Positions 46,124 to 54,186 of a stretch of DNA of 64,000 nt are shown piece after piece. The DNA comes from Streptomyces sp. NBC_01244. Lineage in GTDB: Bacteria; Actinomycetota; Actinomycetes; Streptomycetales; Streptomycetaceae. The stretch's first letter is position 1. Each line of letters starts with the position of its first letter. The stretch spans positions 1,674,001-1,738,000 of the forward strand of contig NZ_CP108488.1 of the NCBI RefSeq assembly GCF_035987325.1, given 5' to 3'. A program made the position numbers and the translations under genes. The notes beneath the pieces are model-generated. The model searched no databases, was not told the origin of the DNA, and saw nothing but the letters and a program-made list of their open reading frames with translations.

Positions 46124-46162
46124 GGCGGGGCGTCTCCAGCCTCAGGGAAGGAAAGTAGGTCG

Positions 46163-46182
46163 CCAATACATTGGCTACCAAT
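46163..46182. promoter_or_regulatory. Overlapping CCAAT/ATTGG palindromes, probable PadR operator
   Basis: CCAATACATTGG (46163-46174) and ATTGGCTACCAAT (46170-46182) share a half-site, giving three ordered half-sites in 20 bases. The site lies between the DUF2269-like gene (start 46123) and the PadR gene (start 46224). Confidence 0.5.
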
Positions 46183-46223
46183 AGATAGCACGCCTACCGG
46201 TTTCTTGTGTAGGCTGCCCACCC

Positions 46224-46568
46224 ATGAAGTCGGATGCGGTGCGCGGCCATTTGGACGGACTCCTCCTGGCGGTCCTCGAACCGGGACCCCTGCACGGATA
46301 CGCGATCATCGCGGCGGTGCAGCAGCGCAGTAGCGGTGCGCTCGAACTGCGCACGGGCACCATCTATCCGGCACTCCAACGCCTGGAACGGCTCGGCCTC
46401 CTGGACAGCAACTGGGACGCCGTGGGCGAACGGCGCCGCCGCCGCTACGAGTTGACAGAGGCGGGCCGAGGCAGCCTGGCCCAGGAACGGAGCGCCTGGG
46501 CGGAGTTCGCGGCGGCGATCGGCTCGGTCCTCAACCCCGCGATCCCGCCGGCGGGACAGACCGCATGA
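46224..46568 (+). CDS. PadR-family transcriptional regulator
   Basis: The 114-residue protein has the PadR winged helix (HLDGLLLAVLEPGPLHGYAI-like start, LRTGTIYPALQRLERLGLLDS, wing RRRRYELTEAGRGSL). It overlaps the following membrane protein gene by 4 bases (ATGA), a frequent PadR-permease pairing, and diverges from two other membrane protein genes. The CCAAT palindromes upstream probably mediate autoregulation. Confidence 0.92.
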   Translation: MKSDAVRGHLDGLLLAVLEPGPLHGYAIIAAVQQRSSGALELRTGTIYPALQRLERLGLLDSNWDAVGERRRRRYELTEAGRGSLAQERSAWAEFAAAIGSVLNPAIPPAGQTA

Positions 46569-47290
46569 GCATCCCGTCCGCCAAGAGGGCGCAGGTGAGG
46601 AAATCGCCCATCGACGCGGTGCGGCGCGCACCTTCGGACCCCATCGACGCGTACGCCGCCACTCTGTCGCAGGCCCTCCACGGCCCGGCGCGCGCCAAGG
46701 CCCGGATGATCGAGGAGCTGCGGGGTGGTTTGGAGGACACCGCTGCCACATACGCCGAGAGTGGTGTCCCGGCGGGGCGGGCAGTGGAGTTGGCCGTACG
46801 CGATTTCGGCACCCCGCACCTCGTGGCACCCGCCTTCCAACGCGAGCTGACCATCGCCCAGACGCGGCACACCGCGCGTGCCGCCGCGCTCGCCGTGCCA
46901 TTGGTGGTGGGCTGCGCCCTGCTGGTCTGGGGCGCCGGTCACTACCGCACCGCGCAGCTACCCCACGCGTCACAGCTGCTGATCGTGCTCCTGGCCGGTG
47001 TCGCGGCGGCCTCGTCCGCGCTGGCCGCGGCCGCCCTGGCGGCCACGGGGCGCCTCGCCCGCAGGCTGCCCATGCCGAGGCAGCTCCCACGCATCGTGGC
47101 CTTGACGGGCACGGCCGCGAGCATCGCGATGGCGCTGGCCGTGTTCGCCCTCGCCGCCCTGTCCGCCACCATCACCGACTGGCGCCTGGCGGTGGCCGCC
47201 GGCGCACTCGCCGCCACTGCGCACGCCGTACTGGCCGCATCCGCCCGCGCCTGTCGGCGGTGCACCAGACTCCCTTCCGTCCAAGGGTAG
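46565..47290 (+). CDS. Membrane protein with permease prefix domain
   Basis: The 241-residue protein has a soluble N-terminal domain (PIDAYAATLSQALHGPARAKARM, then ELRGGLEDTAATYAESG), typical of the 'permease prefix domain' found beside PadR regulators, followed by about four hydrophobic segments rich in Ala/Leu and a basic C-terminus. Start and PadR stop overlap (ATGA). Probably a regulated membrane protein of unknown cargo. Confidence 0.82.
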   Translation: MSIPSAKRAQVRKSPIDAVRRAPSDPIDAYAATLSQALHGPARAKARMIEELRGGLEDTAATYAESGVPAGRAVELAVRDFGTPHLVAPAFQRELTIAQTRHTARAAALAVPLVVGCALLVWGAGHYRTAQLPHASQLLIVLLAGVAAASSALAAAALAATGRLARRLPMPRQLPRIVALTGTAASIAMALAVFALAALSATITDWRLAVAAGALAATAHAVLAASARACRRCTRLPSVQG

Positions 47291-47409
47291 GCACCGACCG
47301 CGTCGACCGAACACGCACCCCGCCCGGGTGCCCGGGTACGACTGGATCGGATCTGGAGCAGGAACGTCCGTTAAGGACGCGCCAGTTGAACTCACGGAAC
47401 AATCGCTGC

Positions 47410-47452
47410 CGCCGGGGCCGCCGCACCCCCCTCAGGTGCGGCGGCCCCGGCG
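47410..47452. terminator. Very strong bidirectional hairpin
   Basis: An 18-bp perfect stem (47410-47427 with 47435-47452), core GCCGGGGCCGCCGCACC, and a 7-base loop. It lies 19 bases beyond the stop of the subtilisin gene (minus strand) and downstream of the permease-prefix gene (plus strand). Confidence 0.85.
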
Positions 47453-47471
47453 CCTTCACGGACGGCTCCGA

Positions 47472-48686
47472 TTACTGTGCAGACACCTTCAGCAGCTTGT
47501 TCGGGGTTCCGCTGCTCGGGTTGGTGATCTTCCCCGAGGTCGCCCCTTCGATCAGGGCCTGTGCGACCTGTGCGGGCGACGCGTCCTGGTGTCCGGCCAG
47601 GTAGAGGGCCGCCGCTCCCACCACGTGCGGGGTCGCCATCGAGGTGCCGGAGATGACCTTCGTGCCGCTGTCACTGTCGTTCCAGGCGGAGGTGATGTCC
47701 GAGCCCGGTGCGTAGAGGTCCACGACCGAGCCGAAGTTGGAGAATGAGGACTGCGAGTCGTCGGATGTGCTGGAGGCCACCGTGACGGCCTCCGGGACCC
47801 GCGAGGGAGAGCCCTGCCCGGCGTCGGCGGACTCGTTGCCCGCCGCGACGGCAAAGGTGACACCAGCGGCTATCGACCGACGTACCGCCTCGTCGAGCGC
47901 CTCGTCGGCGCCACCGCCGAGGCTCATGTTGGCGACCGAGGGCCCGCTGCGATGCTGCGTCACCCAGTCGATGCCCGCCACGACCTGCTCGGTGGTGCCG
48001 GACCCGTTGTCGTCGAGCACACGGACGGCGACGACATTGGCCTTCTTGGCCACCCCGTGGGAGGTGCCCGCGATGGTGCCGGCGACGTGCGTGCCGTGCC
48101 CGTTGCCGTCGTCGGCGCTCTGGTCGCCGTCCACTGCGTCGAAGCCGTGTGCGGCCCGGCCACCGAAGTCCTTGTGACTGATCCGCACGCCGGTGTCGAT
48201 GACGTAGGCCGTGACACCCTCGCCACCAGCGTCGGGGTACGTGTACTTCTTGTCCCCGGCCGTCTCCGTCTGGTCTATGCGGTCGAGGCCCCACGACGGC
48301 GGGTTGTCCTGGGTGCTGTTGATGGAGAATTTCTTGTTCTGGACGACCTTGCCCACCGCCGGATCAGCGGCGAGTCGCTTGGCGCTGGTCTCCGAAAGCC
48401 CGGACGCGGAGAAGCCGTTGACCGCCGACGCGTAGGTGCGCTTCAGCTCGCCGCCGTACTTCTTGGCGAGCGCCTGCTTATCCGCGTCCTTGTCGAGTAT
48501 GACGATGTAGCTGCCGCTGAGCGCACCGGGTGCGCCGAGCCCGTACACCGTCCCCTCGGCCGGAGTGTTCGCACCGGCGAGGGGGGACATCAGCATGCAG
48601 ACACCAGTTGCAGTGGCGACTCCCGTGGCCACCGCAAGGACTCGGAAGCCGCGTGAACGGGTGCGTGCGTGCTTGTGAGTTGACAT
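47472..48686 (-). CDS. Secreted subtilisin-like serine protease (S8 family)
   Basis: The 404-residue prepro-protein has a signal peptide (residues 1-39, RVLAVATGVATATGVCMLM ending LAGA), an I9-type inhibitor propeptide (GSYIVILDKDADKQALAKKYG, about 58-125) and a subtilase domain with the triad Asp164 (YVIDTGVRISH), His200 (GNGHGTHVAGT) and Ser349 (ISGTSMATPHV), plus oxyanion Asn284. It resembles extracellular Streptomyces alkaline serine proteases of the aqualysin/proteinase K group. It has no C-terminal extra domain. A strong terminator follows. Confidence 0.95.
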   Translation of the reverse strand: MSTHKHARTRSRGFRVLAVATGVATATGVCMLMSPLAGANTPAEGTVYGLGAPGALSGSYIVILDKDADKQALAKKYGGELKRTYASAVNGFSASGLSETSAKRLAADPAVGKVVQNKKFSINSTQDNPPSWGLDRIDQTETAGDKKYTYPDAGGEGVTAYVIDTGVRISHKDFGGRAAHGFDAVDGDQSADDGNGHGTHVAGTIAGTSHGVAKKANVVAVRVLDDNGSGTTEQVVAGIDWVTQHRSGPSVANMSLGGGADEALDEAVRRSIAAGVTFAVAAGNESADAGQGSPSRVPEAVTVASSTSDDSQSSFSNFGSVVDLYAPGSDITSAWNDSDSGTKVISGTSMATPHVVGAAALYLAGHQDASPAQVAQALIEGATSGKITNPSSGTPNKLLKVSAQ

Positions 48687-49433
48687 GGAGAGAGAGCTCC
48701 TCGTGTTGACGTGTGGGGCGTCAAAGCATGTTGCGTGAGCCCTCCGGAGCCGGAAGATCTCCGGGGGTTCAGCTCGAAACCCTGACCGATTACCGGAGTT
48801 GATTCAAGGCCGCCCCACGTGTCAGCGTTATTCAACAAGGTTTCTTAAAGAGACCTCCTCGTCGGCCCCCCAGAATGACCACACTCTTCGAACCACCCAC
48901 ACATACACACAACTTCCGGATGCATTCGCGAACACGCGGCTGGAACAACGCGCGTTCGTCGCGTGGATCCGGACGTCAGGCCCGGTAGACCACCGCGTGC
49001 CGCATCCGGGTCCTGCCGCACACGGCTTCCTTCCGGACCTGCCGGCGATCCCGCCCGAGGCGGCTCGGCGGGCCAAGCCGTTCTGAGCCTGCCGGACCTT
49101 TCGGTCAGAGCGTTCGGAGGTCACGAAGCACCGCTGAGCGGACAACCACCCTGGGCGAAAGCCACACAAAGCGCCCGCACCTCATTGCTACTTCTGAGTA
49201 CCCACACGGTCATGTAGCGTCCGGAACCGCTTGATCCGTTTCGGCGTTCCCGACCACCGATGAGGACTCATGATCACCCCATGCGACGCTCCGATCACCG
49301 CCGCCCTGAGACGGCGATTCAGTAAGGACGCCGCCCCTCGCACGCTTCGGGGGCTTGACACCATGAGCGCTGCTGCCCTGCCGTCCGACAGAGGAAGGCC
49401 ATCTCGGACAACGGGCGGAGGAGCACTGATCCC
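48687..49433. other. Long intergenic region between subtilisin and flavohemoprotein
   Basis: About 750 bases with lower GC than the neighbourhood near 48830-48950. Short frames exist on both strands but none has a supported start and coding bias. It must contain the promoters of the divergent subtilisin and flavohemoprotein genes. No tRNA, convincing palindrome or repeat was seen. Confidence 0.4.
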
Positions 49434-50690
49434 TTGAGATTCCGGATCAATCGCCCGACCAGTTCGTTCACGCCTCCGCACCAGGAGTGGAGCCTGCCGG
49501 AGCCGGCCGCACCCGCTCCGGCCGTAGAGACCGTGGAGCCGCAGGCCGTCGAAGCGCCGCTGTCGCCCCACGAGATAGCCCTCATACGCGCCTCCGTCTC
49601 GGTGGTCGAGCCACTCGCCGCAGAGATGACGGTCTACTTCTACGCGATCCTGTTCGCCCGCTACCCCGAGGTCCGTCCCATGTTCCCGCCGGGAATGGAC
49701 GCCCAGCGCGGCCGGCTGCTGCGCTCGCTGTTGCGCATCGTTGACCTGGTCGACGATCCGCAGAGCCTGGTCCGATTCTGCGGACACCTCGGACGCGATC
49801 ACCGCAAGTTCGGCACGCTCAGCGCGCACTTCCCCGCCGTGGGCGAGTGCCTCCTCGCCTCCCTTGCCCGCTACGCCGGCCCCGCCTGGACCGCGGACAT
49901 CGCCGCCGCCTGGACGAAGGCGTACGGCGCGGTCGCCCAGGTCATGATCAGTGCCGCCGAGGAAGACGAGGCGCTACGGCCCGCCGTGTGGCCCTGCACC
50001 GTCGTGCACCGCGTCTCGCGGGGACACGGCATCGCCGAGATCACGGTCAGCCCCCATCTGCCCTACGAGTACGCCGCCGGACAGTACGTGAGCCTGGAGG
50101 CTCCCTGGTGGCCGAAGCAATGGCGCTACTACTCGCCCGCCAACGCGCCCCGTGAGGACGGCACCCTCACCTTCCACGTGCGCGCGGTGCCCGGCGGCAC
50201 GGTCAGCACCGCGCTGGTGCACCAGGCGGCGGTGGGCAGCGTGGTCCGGCTGGGGCCCCCGATGGGAGACATGGTCCTGGACGCCGCCTCCTACAACGAC
50301 CTGCTCTTCGTGGCGGGCGGCACCGGCCTCGCCCCGATCCGCGCGCTCGTCGAGGAGGTCGCCCGCCGCGGCGAGCGCCACCAGGTCGACCTGTTCCTCG
50401 GCGCCCGTACCGGCGACGAGCTGTACGGGGTGGACGACATGCTCAGGATGTCCCAGCGACACCACTGGCTGACCATCAGGGGCGCGGTCTCCCACGAGTA
50501 CATCCCGGGACTGCGCGGGTCCCTGCCGGACGTGCTGGCCGAGTTCGGACCGTGGCACCACCACGACGTCTATCTCAGCGGCCCGACCCAGATGGTCGTC
50601 TCCGCCACCGAGACGCTCGCGCGGGGCGGCACGCCGCCCGACCGCATCCATCACGACCCGTTCGAGACGCCCGTCCTGTCCCTTCCCTGA
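49434..50690 (+). CDS. Flavohemoprotein-type globin/FAD-NAD(P) reductase
   Basis: The 418-residue protein has a Pro-rich N-terminal tail (1-42), a globin domain (about 43-180) with B10 Tyr in VYFYAILFARYPEVRPMF and a proximal His in HLGRDHRKFG (His123), and a ferredoxin-reductase domain with FAD motif WRYYSPAN and NAD motif VAGGTGLAPIRAL. This is the flavohaemoglobin layout: nitric oxide dioxygenase turning NO and O2 into nitrate. TTG 49434 has GGAGGAG 10 bases upstream. It is followed by a PPOX-fold gene, possibly co-transcribed. Confidence 0.9.
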   Translation: MRFRINRPTSSFTPPHQEWSLPEPAAPAPAVETVEPQAVEAPLSPHEIALIRASVSVVEPLAAEMTVYFYAILFARYPEVRPMFPPGMDAQRGRLLRSLLRIVDLVDDPQSLVRFCGHLGRDHRKFGTLSAHFPAVGECLLASLARYAGPAWTADIAAAWTKAYGAVAQVMISAAEEDEALRPAVWPCTVVHRVSRGHGIAEITVSPHLPYEYAAGQYVSLEAPWWPKQWRYYSPANAPREDGTLTFHVRAVPGGTVSTALVHQAAVGSVVRLGPPMGDMVLDAASYNDLLFVAGGTGLAPIRALVEEVARRGERHQVDLFLGARTGDELYGVDDMLRMSQRHHWLTIRGAVSHEYIPGLRGSLPDVLAEFGPWHHHDVYLSGPTQMVVSATETLARGGTPPDRIHHDPFETPVLSLP

Positions 50691-50727
50691 GCCCAGCGCT
50701 CACCCGTCCGCCAGGAGAACGCGCCCC

Positions 50728-51345
50728 GTGGCGATACCCCCACAGCCCTTCGGATCAGCAGGCGAGCACCGGCTGCAGCAGCAACTGGGCACCGCCGACC
50801 GCGCCGCCCGGTTCTACGACCAACAGGTACGCCCGCACCTCACACCCGAGATGCGCGAGTTCATCGGCCGCCAGGCCATGGTGTTCCTCGCCACGGCCGA
50901 CTCCCGGGGAGAATGCGACGCCAGCTTCCGTGCCGGCCCACCGGGATTCGTCCACGTCATCGACGACCACACGCTCGCCTACCCCGAATTCCACGGGAAC
51001 GGTGTCCTCGCCAGCGCGGGCAACATGACGGAGAACCCCCACCTCGGCATGCTGTTCGTGGACTTCACCCACCACCACGTGGGGCTGCACGTCAACGGGG
51101 TGGCCCGGCTCTACACCGACGTAGGCCTGCGCTCCCGCCACCCCGGCCTGCCCACCGGCCTCACGCCCGGGCGGAGCCCTGAGATGTGGGTCCATCTGCA
51201 CATCGAAGAGGCCTACATCCACTGCTCCAAGTACTACCCCACCTGGCGCCCGCCCCCCGTCCCGCCAACCATGACGCCGTGCGCCCCAAGGACTCGAACT
51301 ACTTCACCGGACTCCGCACGCCGCGATGAGTCTTCTTCCAGCTAG
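50728..51345 (+). CDS. Pyridoxamine 5'-phosphate oxidase-family protein
   Basis: About 205 residues as read. It has the split-barrel PPOX fold of the type often paired with flavohemoproteins: FIGRQAMVFLATADSRGECDAS, GFVHVIDDHTLAYPEFHGNG, NPHLGMLFVDFT, and VEEAYIHCSK-like HIEEAYIHCSKYYPTW. After RPPPVPP (about 51250) the reading frame looks wrong; another frame gives RPKDSNYFTG and LRTPR then TGA at 51327-51329, the expected ending. A frameshift in a C-rich run near 51250-51260 is therefore likely. GTG 50728 has AGGAG upstream. Confidence 0.78.
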   Translation: MAIPPQPFGSAGEHRLQQQLGTADRAARFYDQQVRPHLTPEMREFIGRQAMVFLATADSRGECDASFRAGPPGFVHVIDDHTLAYPEFHGNGVLASAGNMTENPHLGMLFVDFTHHHVGLHVNGVARLYTDVGLRSRHPGLPTGLTPGRSPEMWVHLHIEEAYIHCSKYYPTWRPPPVPPTMTPCAPRTRTTSPDSARRDESSSS

Positions 51346-52217
51346 GGGAAGTCCGCTGTCGGCAGAGGGTGTTGCCCTCCCCGAACAACACCCTCCGCGG
51401 CCGGCCCCGCGGTTCGGACGGCGAGCCGGGAGAGGGCGTCCCCGGTGGGAGTGCCGGCAACGGGTTGGTAGACGATGAGTTGTTGGCCCGGGGCGGCGCG
51501 GACGTCGAAGGACTGGTAGGTCACGGCCAGGGAGCCCACCGTCGGGTGGTGCAAGTGCTTGGTGTCCAGGGTCTTGCTCAGGGCGTCATGGGTGGCCCAG
51601 AGGCGGGCGAAGTCCGGACTGCCGGCGGTCAGGGTGCGCAGGAGAGACCGCAGGCGTGGGTCGTCCGGTGTGATGCCGCAGGTCTGCCGAAGGTGGGCCG
51701 CGGTGGCCCTGGCCGTACAGGTCCAGTCGGTGTAGAAGTCCCGTCCGGCCGGGTCGAGGAAGACCATGCGCGCCAGGTTGTCCACCGCCGCGAACGGTGA
51801 ATGCAGGGCCTCGGCGCGGGGGTTGGCGGCCAGGACGTCCAGGGCTGCATTGATGACGAACGCCGGGGTGTCGGAAAAGCCGTCCAGGAGTTGGCGGAGG
51901 GCCGGGCTGATCCGGTCGGTGGCCGACCGGTCGGCCGGGGGTGCGCCGGCCAGGCGGTGCAGGTGGGCGTGGGTGTCGGGAGCCAGGCGCAGGGCCCGGC
52001 CGAGGGCGTCGAGGACTTGGGGCGAGGGATGGCGTTCGCGGCCCTGCTCCAGCCGGGCGTAGTAGTCCGCGTTCATTCCGGCCAGGTCGGCGACCTCTTC
52101 GCGCCGCAGGCCGGTGACCCTGCGTACGCCGTGGCTCGCAACGCCGACGTCCTGTGGCCCCAGGGCCGCCCTGCGCGCGCGGAGGAACTCTCCGAGGAGA
52201 TTGCCGGTCACGGTCAT
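51342..52217 (-). CDS. XRE-family regulator with MmyB-like ligand domain
   Basis: The 291-residue protein has a helix-turn-helix with the family phrase VTGLRREEVADLAGMNADYYARLEQGRERHPS and a MmyB-like C-terminal PAS-related domain (FVINAALDVLAANPRAEALHSPF, TDWTCTARATAAHLRQTCG). It is divergent from an SDR gene at 52341, the standard arrangement in which such regulators control a neighbouring oxidoreductase. ATG 52217 is chosen by the family start; longer upstream frames are spurious. Confidence 0.93.
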   Translation of the reverse strand: MTVTGNLLGEFLRARRAALGPQDVGVASHGVRRVTGLRREEVADLAGMNADYYARLEQGRERHPSPQVLDALGRALRLAPDTHAHLHRLAGAPPADRSATDRISPALRQLLDGFSDTPAFVINAALDVLAANPRAEALHSPFAAVDNLARMVFLDPAGRDFYTDWTCTARATAAHLRQTCGITPDDPRLRSLLRTLTAGSPDFARLWATHDALSKTLDTKHLHHPTVGSLAVTYQSFDVRAAPGQQLIVYQPVAGTPTGDALSRLAVRTAGPAAEGVVRGGQHPLPTADFP

Positions 52218-52340
52218 GGCCTCAGGCCAGGGGCGGGCGAGGACTGCTGCCTGGGTGTGGTGCGTCCTGGTTGGCCGGCCTCTGCTTGCACACACTCGGT
52301 CGGGCGGAGCCATCCGTTTCGAACGAGGAGTAGGACAGGT

Positions 52341-53075
52341 ATGAGGAACGAAGCCAAGGTCGTGGTCATTACCGGAGCCAGCAGCGGGATCGGGGAGGCG
52401 ACGGCTCGGCGGCTCGCTGCGGACGGGCACCGGTTGTTTCTTGGCGCACGGCGTACCGATCGGCTCGATGCGCTGAGCCGGGAGATCGGTGAGGCAGGTG
52501 GAACCGCGGTCTTCCAACGGCTCGACGTCACTGACGTCTCCGATGTACGGGCCTTCGTGGCCGCCGCCGGGGAGCATTACGGCCGAGTGGACGTGATGGT
52601 GAACAACGCCGGGGTGATGCCGCTCTCGCCGCTGGACGCGCTGAAGGTCGACGAGTGGGACCGGATGATCGACGTCAACGTGCGGGGCGTGCTGCACGGG
52701 ATCGCCGCCGCCCTGCCCGTGATGCGCGCCCAGGGCGGCGGGCACTTCGTGAACGTCGCCTCCGTCGGTGCGTACGAGGTGTCGCCCACCGCGGCTGTCT
52801 ACTGCGCGACCAAGTTCGCCGTCCGAGCCATATCCGAAGGGCTGCGCCAGGAGTCGGACGGCTCGGTCCGGGTCACTCTGGTCTCTCCGGGCGTGACCGA
52901 GTCCGAGCTGGCCGAAGGGATCTCCGATCCTGTTGCGAGGGAGGCCATGAAGGCCTATCGAGCCGTGGCGCTTCCGGCATCCGCCATCGCCGAGGCCATT
53001 GCCTATGCCGTCGCCCAGCCGGCCGGGGTCGACGTCAACGAGATCGTCGTGCGTCCCGCCGCGAGCGCCCGGTGA
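52341..53075 (+). CDS. Short-chain dehydrogenase/reductase
   Basis: The 244-residue classical SDR has VVITGASSGIGEATAR, VNNAGVMPLSPL and the catalytic Ser and YxxxK in NVASVGAYEVSPTAAVYCATK. It is of the type regulated by a divergent XRE/MmyB protein in Streptomyces; the substrate is unknown. The ATG at 52341 follows AGGAGTAGGACAGGT. Its stop overlaps the start of the SnoaL-like gene (GTGA). Confidence 0.92.
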   Translation: MRNEAKVVVITGASSGIGEATARRLAADGHRLFLGARRTDRLDALSREIGEAGGTAVFQRLDVTDVSDVRAFVAAAGEHYGRVDVMVNNAGVMPLSPLDALKVDEWDRMIDVNVRGVLHGIAAALPVMRAQGGGHFVNVASVGAYEVSPTAAVYCATKFAVRAISEGLRQESDGSVRVTLVSPGVTESELAEGISDPVAREAMKAYRAVALPASAIAEAIAYAVAQPAGVDVNEIVVRPAASAR

Positions 53076-53542
53076 CCGCCGGGAGGCAGGAGGACCTGCT
53101 GTGCCGACTGCGGGTCCTGGAGGACAAGGAAGCGCTGCGGCGGCTCGTGATCCGCGGTTGGCGGGCGCTGGACCGGAAGGACTGGCATGCCTGGATCGCC
53201 TGCTGGGCCGAGGATGCGGTGCTGGAGTTCGGGCCGTGGGGAGAGATCCACGGGAGGGAGGCGGTCCGGGCGAAGGTGGAGGAGGCGGAGGCCCACTTCC
53301 CGAGCATGCAGCACCACATTCTGAACATGGACTTCCAGGTGGAGGGGATCGGGCGACGGGCGTGGGGTACATGTGGTTCGTCGCCGTCACGCGCAGCGGG
53401 CAGAGCGCTTCGCCCTACTCCATGGGCGGTCCGTACGACTGGGACTTCCGCCGGGGCCCCGAGGGCGGTTGGTTCCTGGTCCGCCAGAGGCTTGGCGTCT
53501 TGGTGGACCGACGGGGACGAGCCGCCGGGCGGCCTCGGCTGA
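53072..53542 (+). pseudogene. SnoaL-like (NTF2-fold) protein with frameshifts
   Basis: From GTG 53072, overlapping the SDR stop, the frame reads LEDKEALRRLVIRGWRALDR, HAWIACWAEDAVLEFGPWGE and HHILNMDFQVEG, a typical SnoaL_4/NTF2 start. Near 53345 the meaningful sequence moves to another frame (GYMWFVAVTRSGQSASPYSM, then DWDFRRGPEGGWFLVRQRLG) and near 53500 it moves back (WWTDGDEPPGG). Two compensating one-base changes would restore a normal protein of about 157 residues. It is either a pseudogene or assembly error. Confidence 0.7.
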
Positions 53543-53601
53543 GGGCTGTCCCGGGGCGTCTGTGCGCGACCCGGGTCGGATGCCGGTCGGCTTCGGCGCC
53601 G

Positions 53602-53949
53602 TCAGCGGTGGCCCAGCACGTTGATCACCCGGCCGCTGGGGTCGCGGACGAAGAACCGCCGCACCCCCCACTCCTCGTCCTGCAGGGGGTGGACGATCTC
53701 GGCGCCGCGCTCCCGCATGACCGCGTAGGCCGCGTCCACGTCGTCCACCTCCACGCTCAGGTCCGGAACGACCGGCGCGGTCCGGTCGGCGGCCATAAAG
53801 CTGATCTGCGCTGCCGGGTGGGAGGGAGAGGCGAGCGTCATGATCCAGCCGAGGTTCATGACCTCCTCGAACCCCAGCGATCCGTAGAACTCCCGGCTCT
53901 CCTGCACTGCCTGCGACCGGACGTTGGGCACGACACGACGAACGGACAT
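53602..53949 (-). CDS. VOC-family protein
   Basis: The 115-residue protein is a single VOC unit pair: PNVRSQAVQESREFYGSLGFEE, VDDVDAAYAVMRERGAEIVHPL and FFVRDPSGRVINVLGHR. It resembles bleomycin-resistance/glyoxalase-like proteins, without a full set of metal ligands that I can assign. It is convergent with the SDR/SnoaL pair. Confidence 0.88.
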   Translation of the reverse strand: MSVRRVVPNVRSQAVQESREFYGSLGFEEVMNLGWIMTLASPSHPAAQISFMAADRTAPVVPDLSVEVDDVDAAYAVMRERGAEIVHPLQDEEWGVRRFFVRDPSGRVINVLGHR

Positions 53950-54186
53950 CCGACGACTCCAAGCGATGGGAAGGGCACCTGCGGGACTACCCAGGAGTGC
54001 CAGGAGTACCAGGAGTACTACGGCGCAGCCCTCCGCGCACGCAACCCCACCCCGTGGTTCAACTCCGCCGGGCGTCTTCGACGATCGTCCGCCTCCCCCA
54101 GGAAGCTGACGGGGGTCTGACCGTCCGCCGTATTCGCCCCTTGTCCTTCACCGGACTGCGGATAGGGTCCCGTCCGGGGGTGGCAG

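Noticed and set aside
48799..49086. 95-codon plus-strand frame in the subtilisin-flavohemoprotein gap
   Set aside because: No ribosome binding site, mixed codon usage and no recognisable domain.
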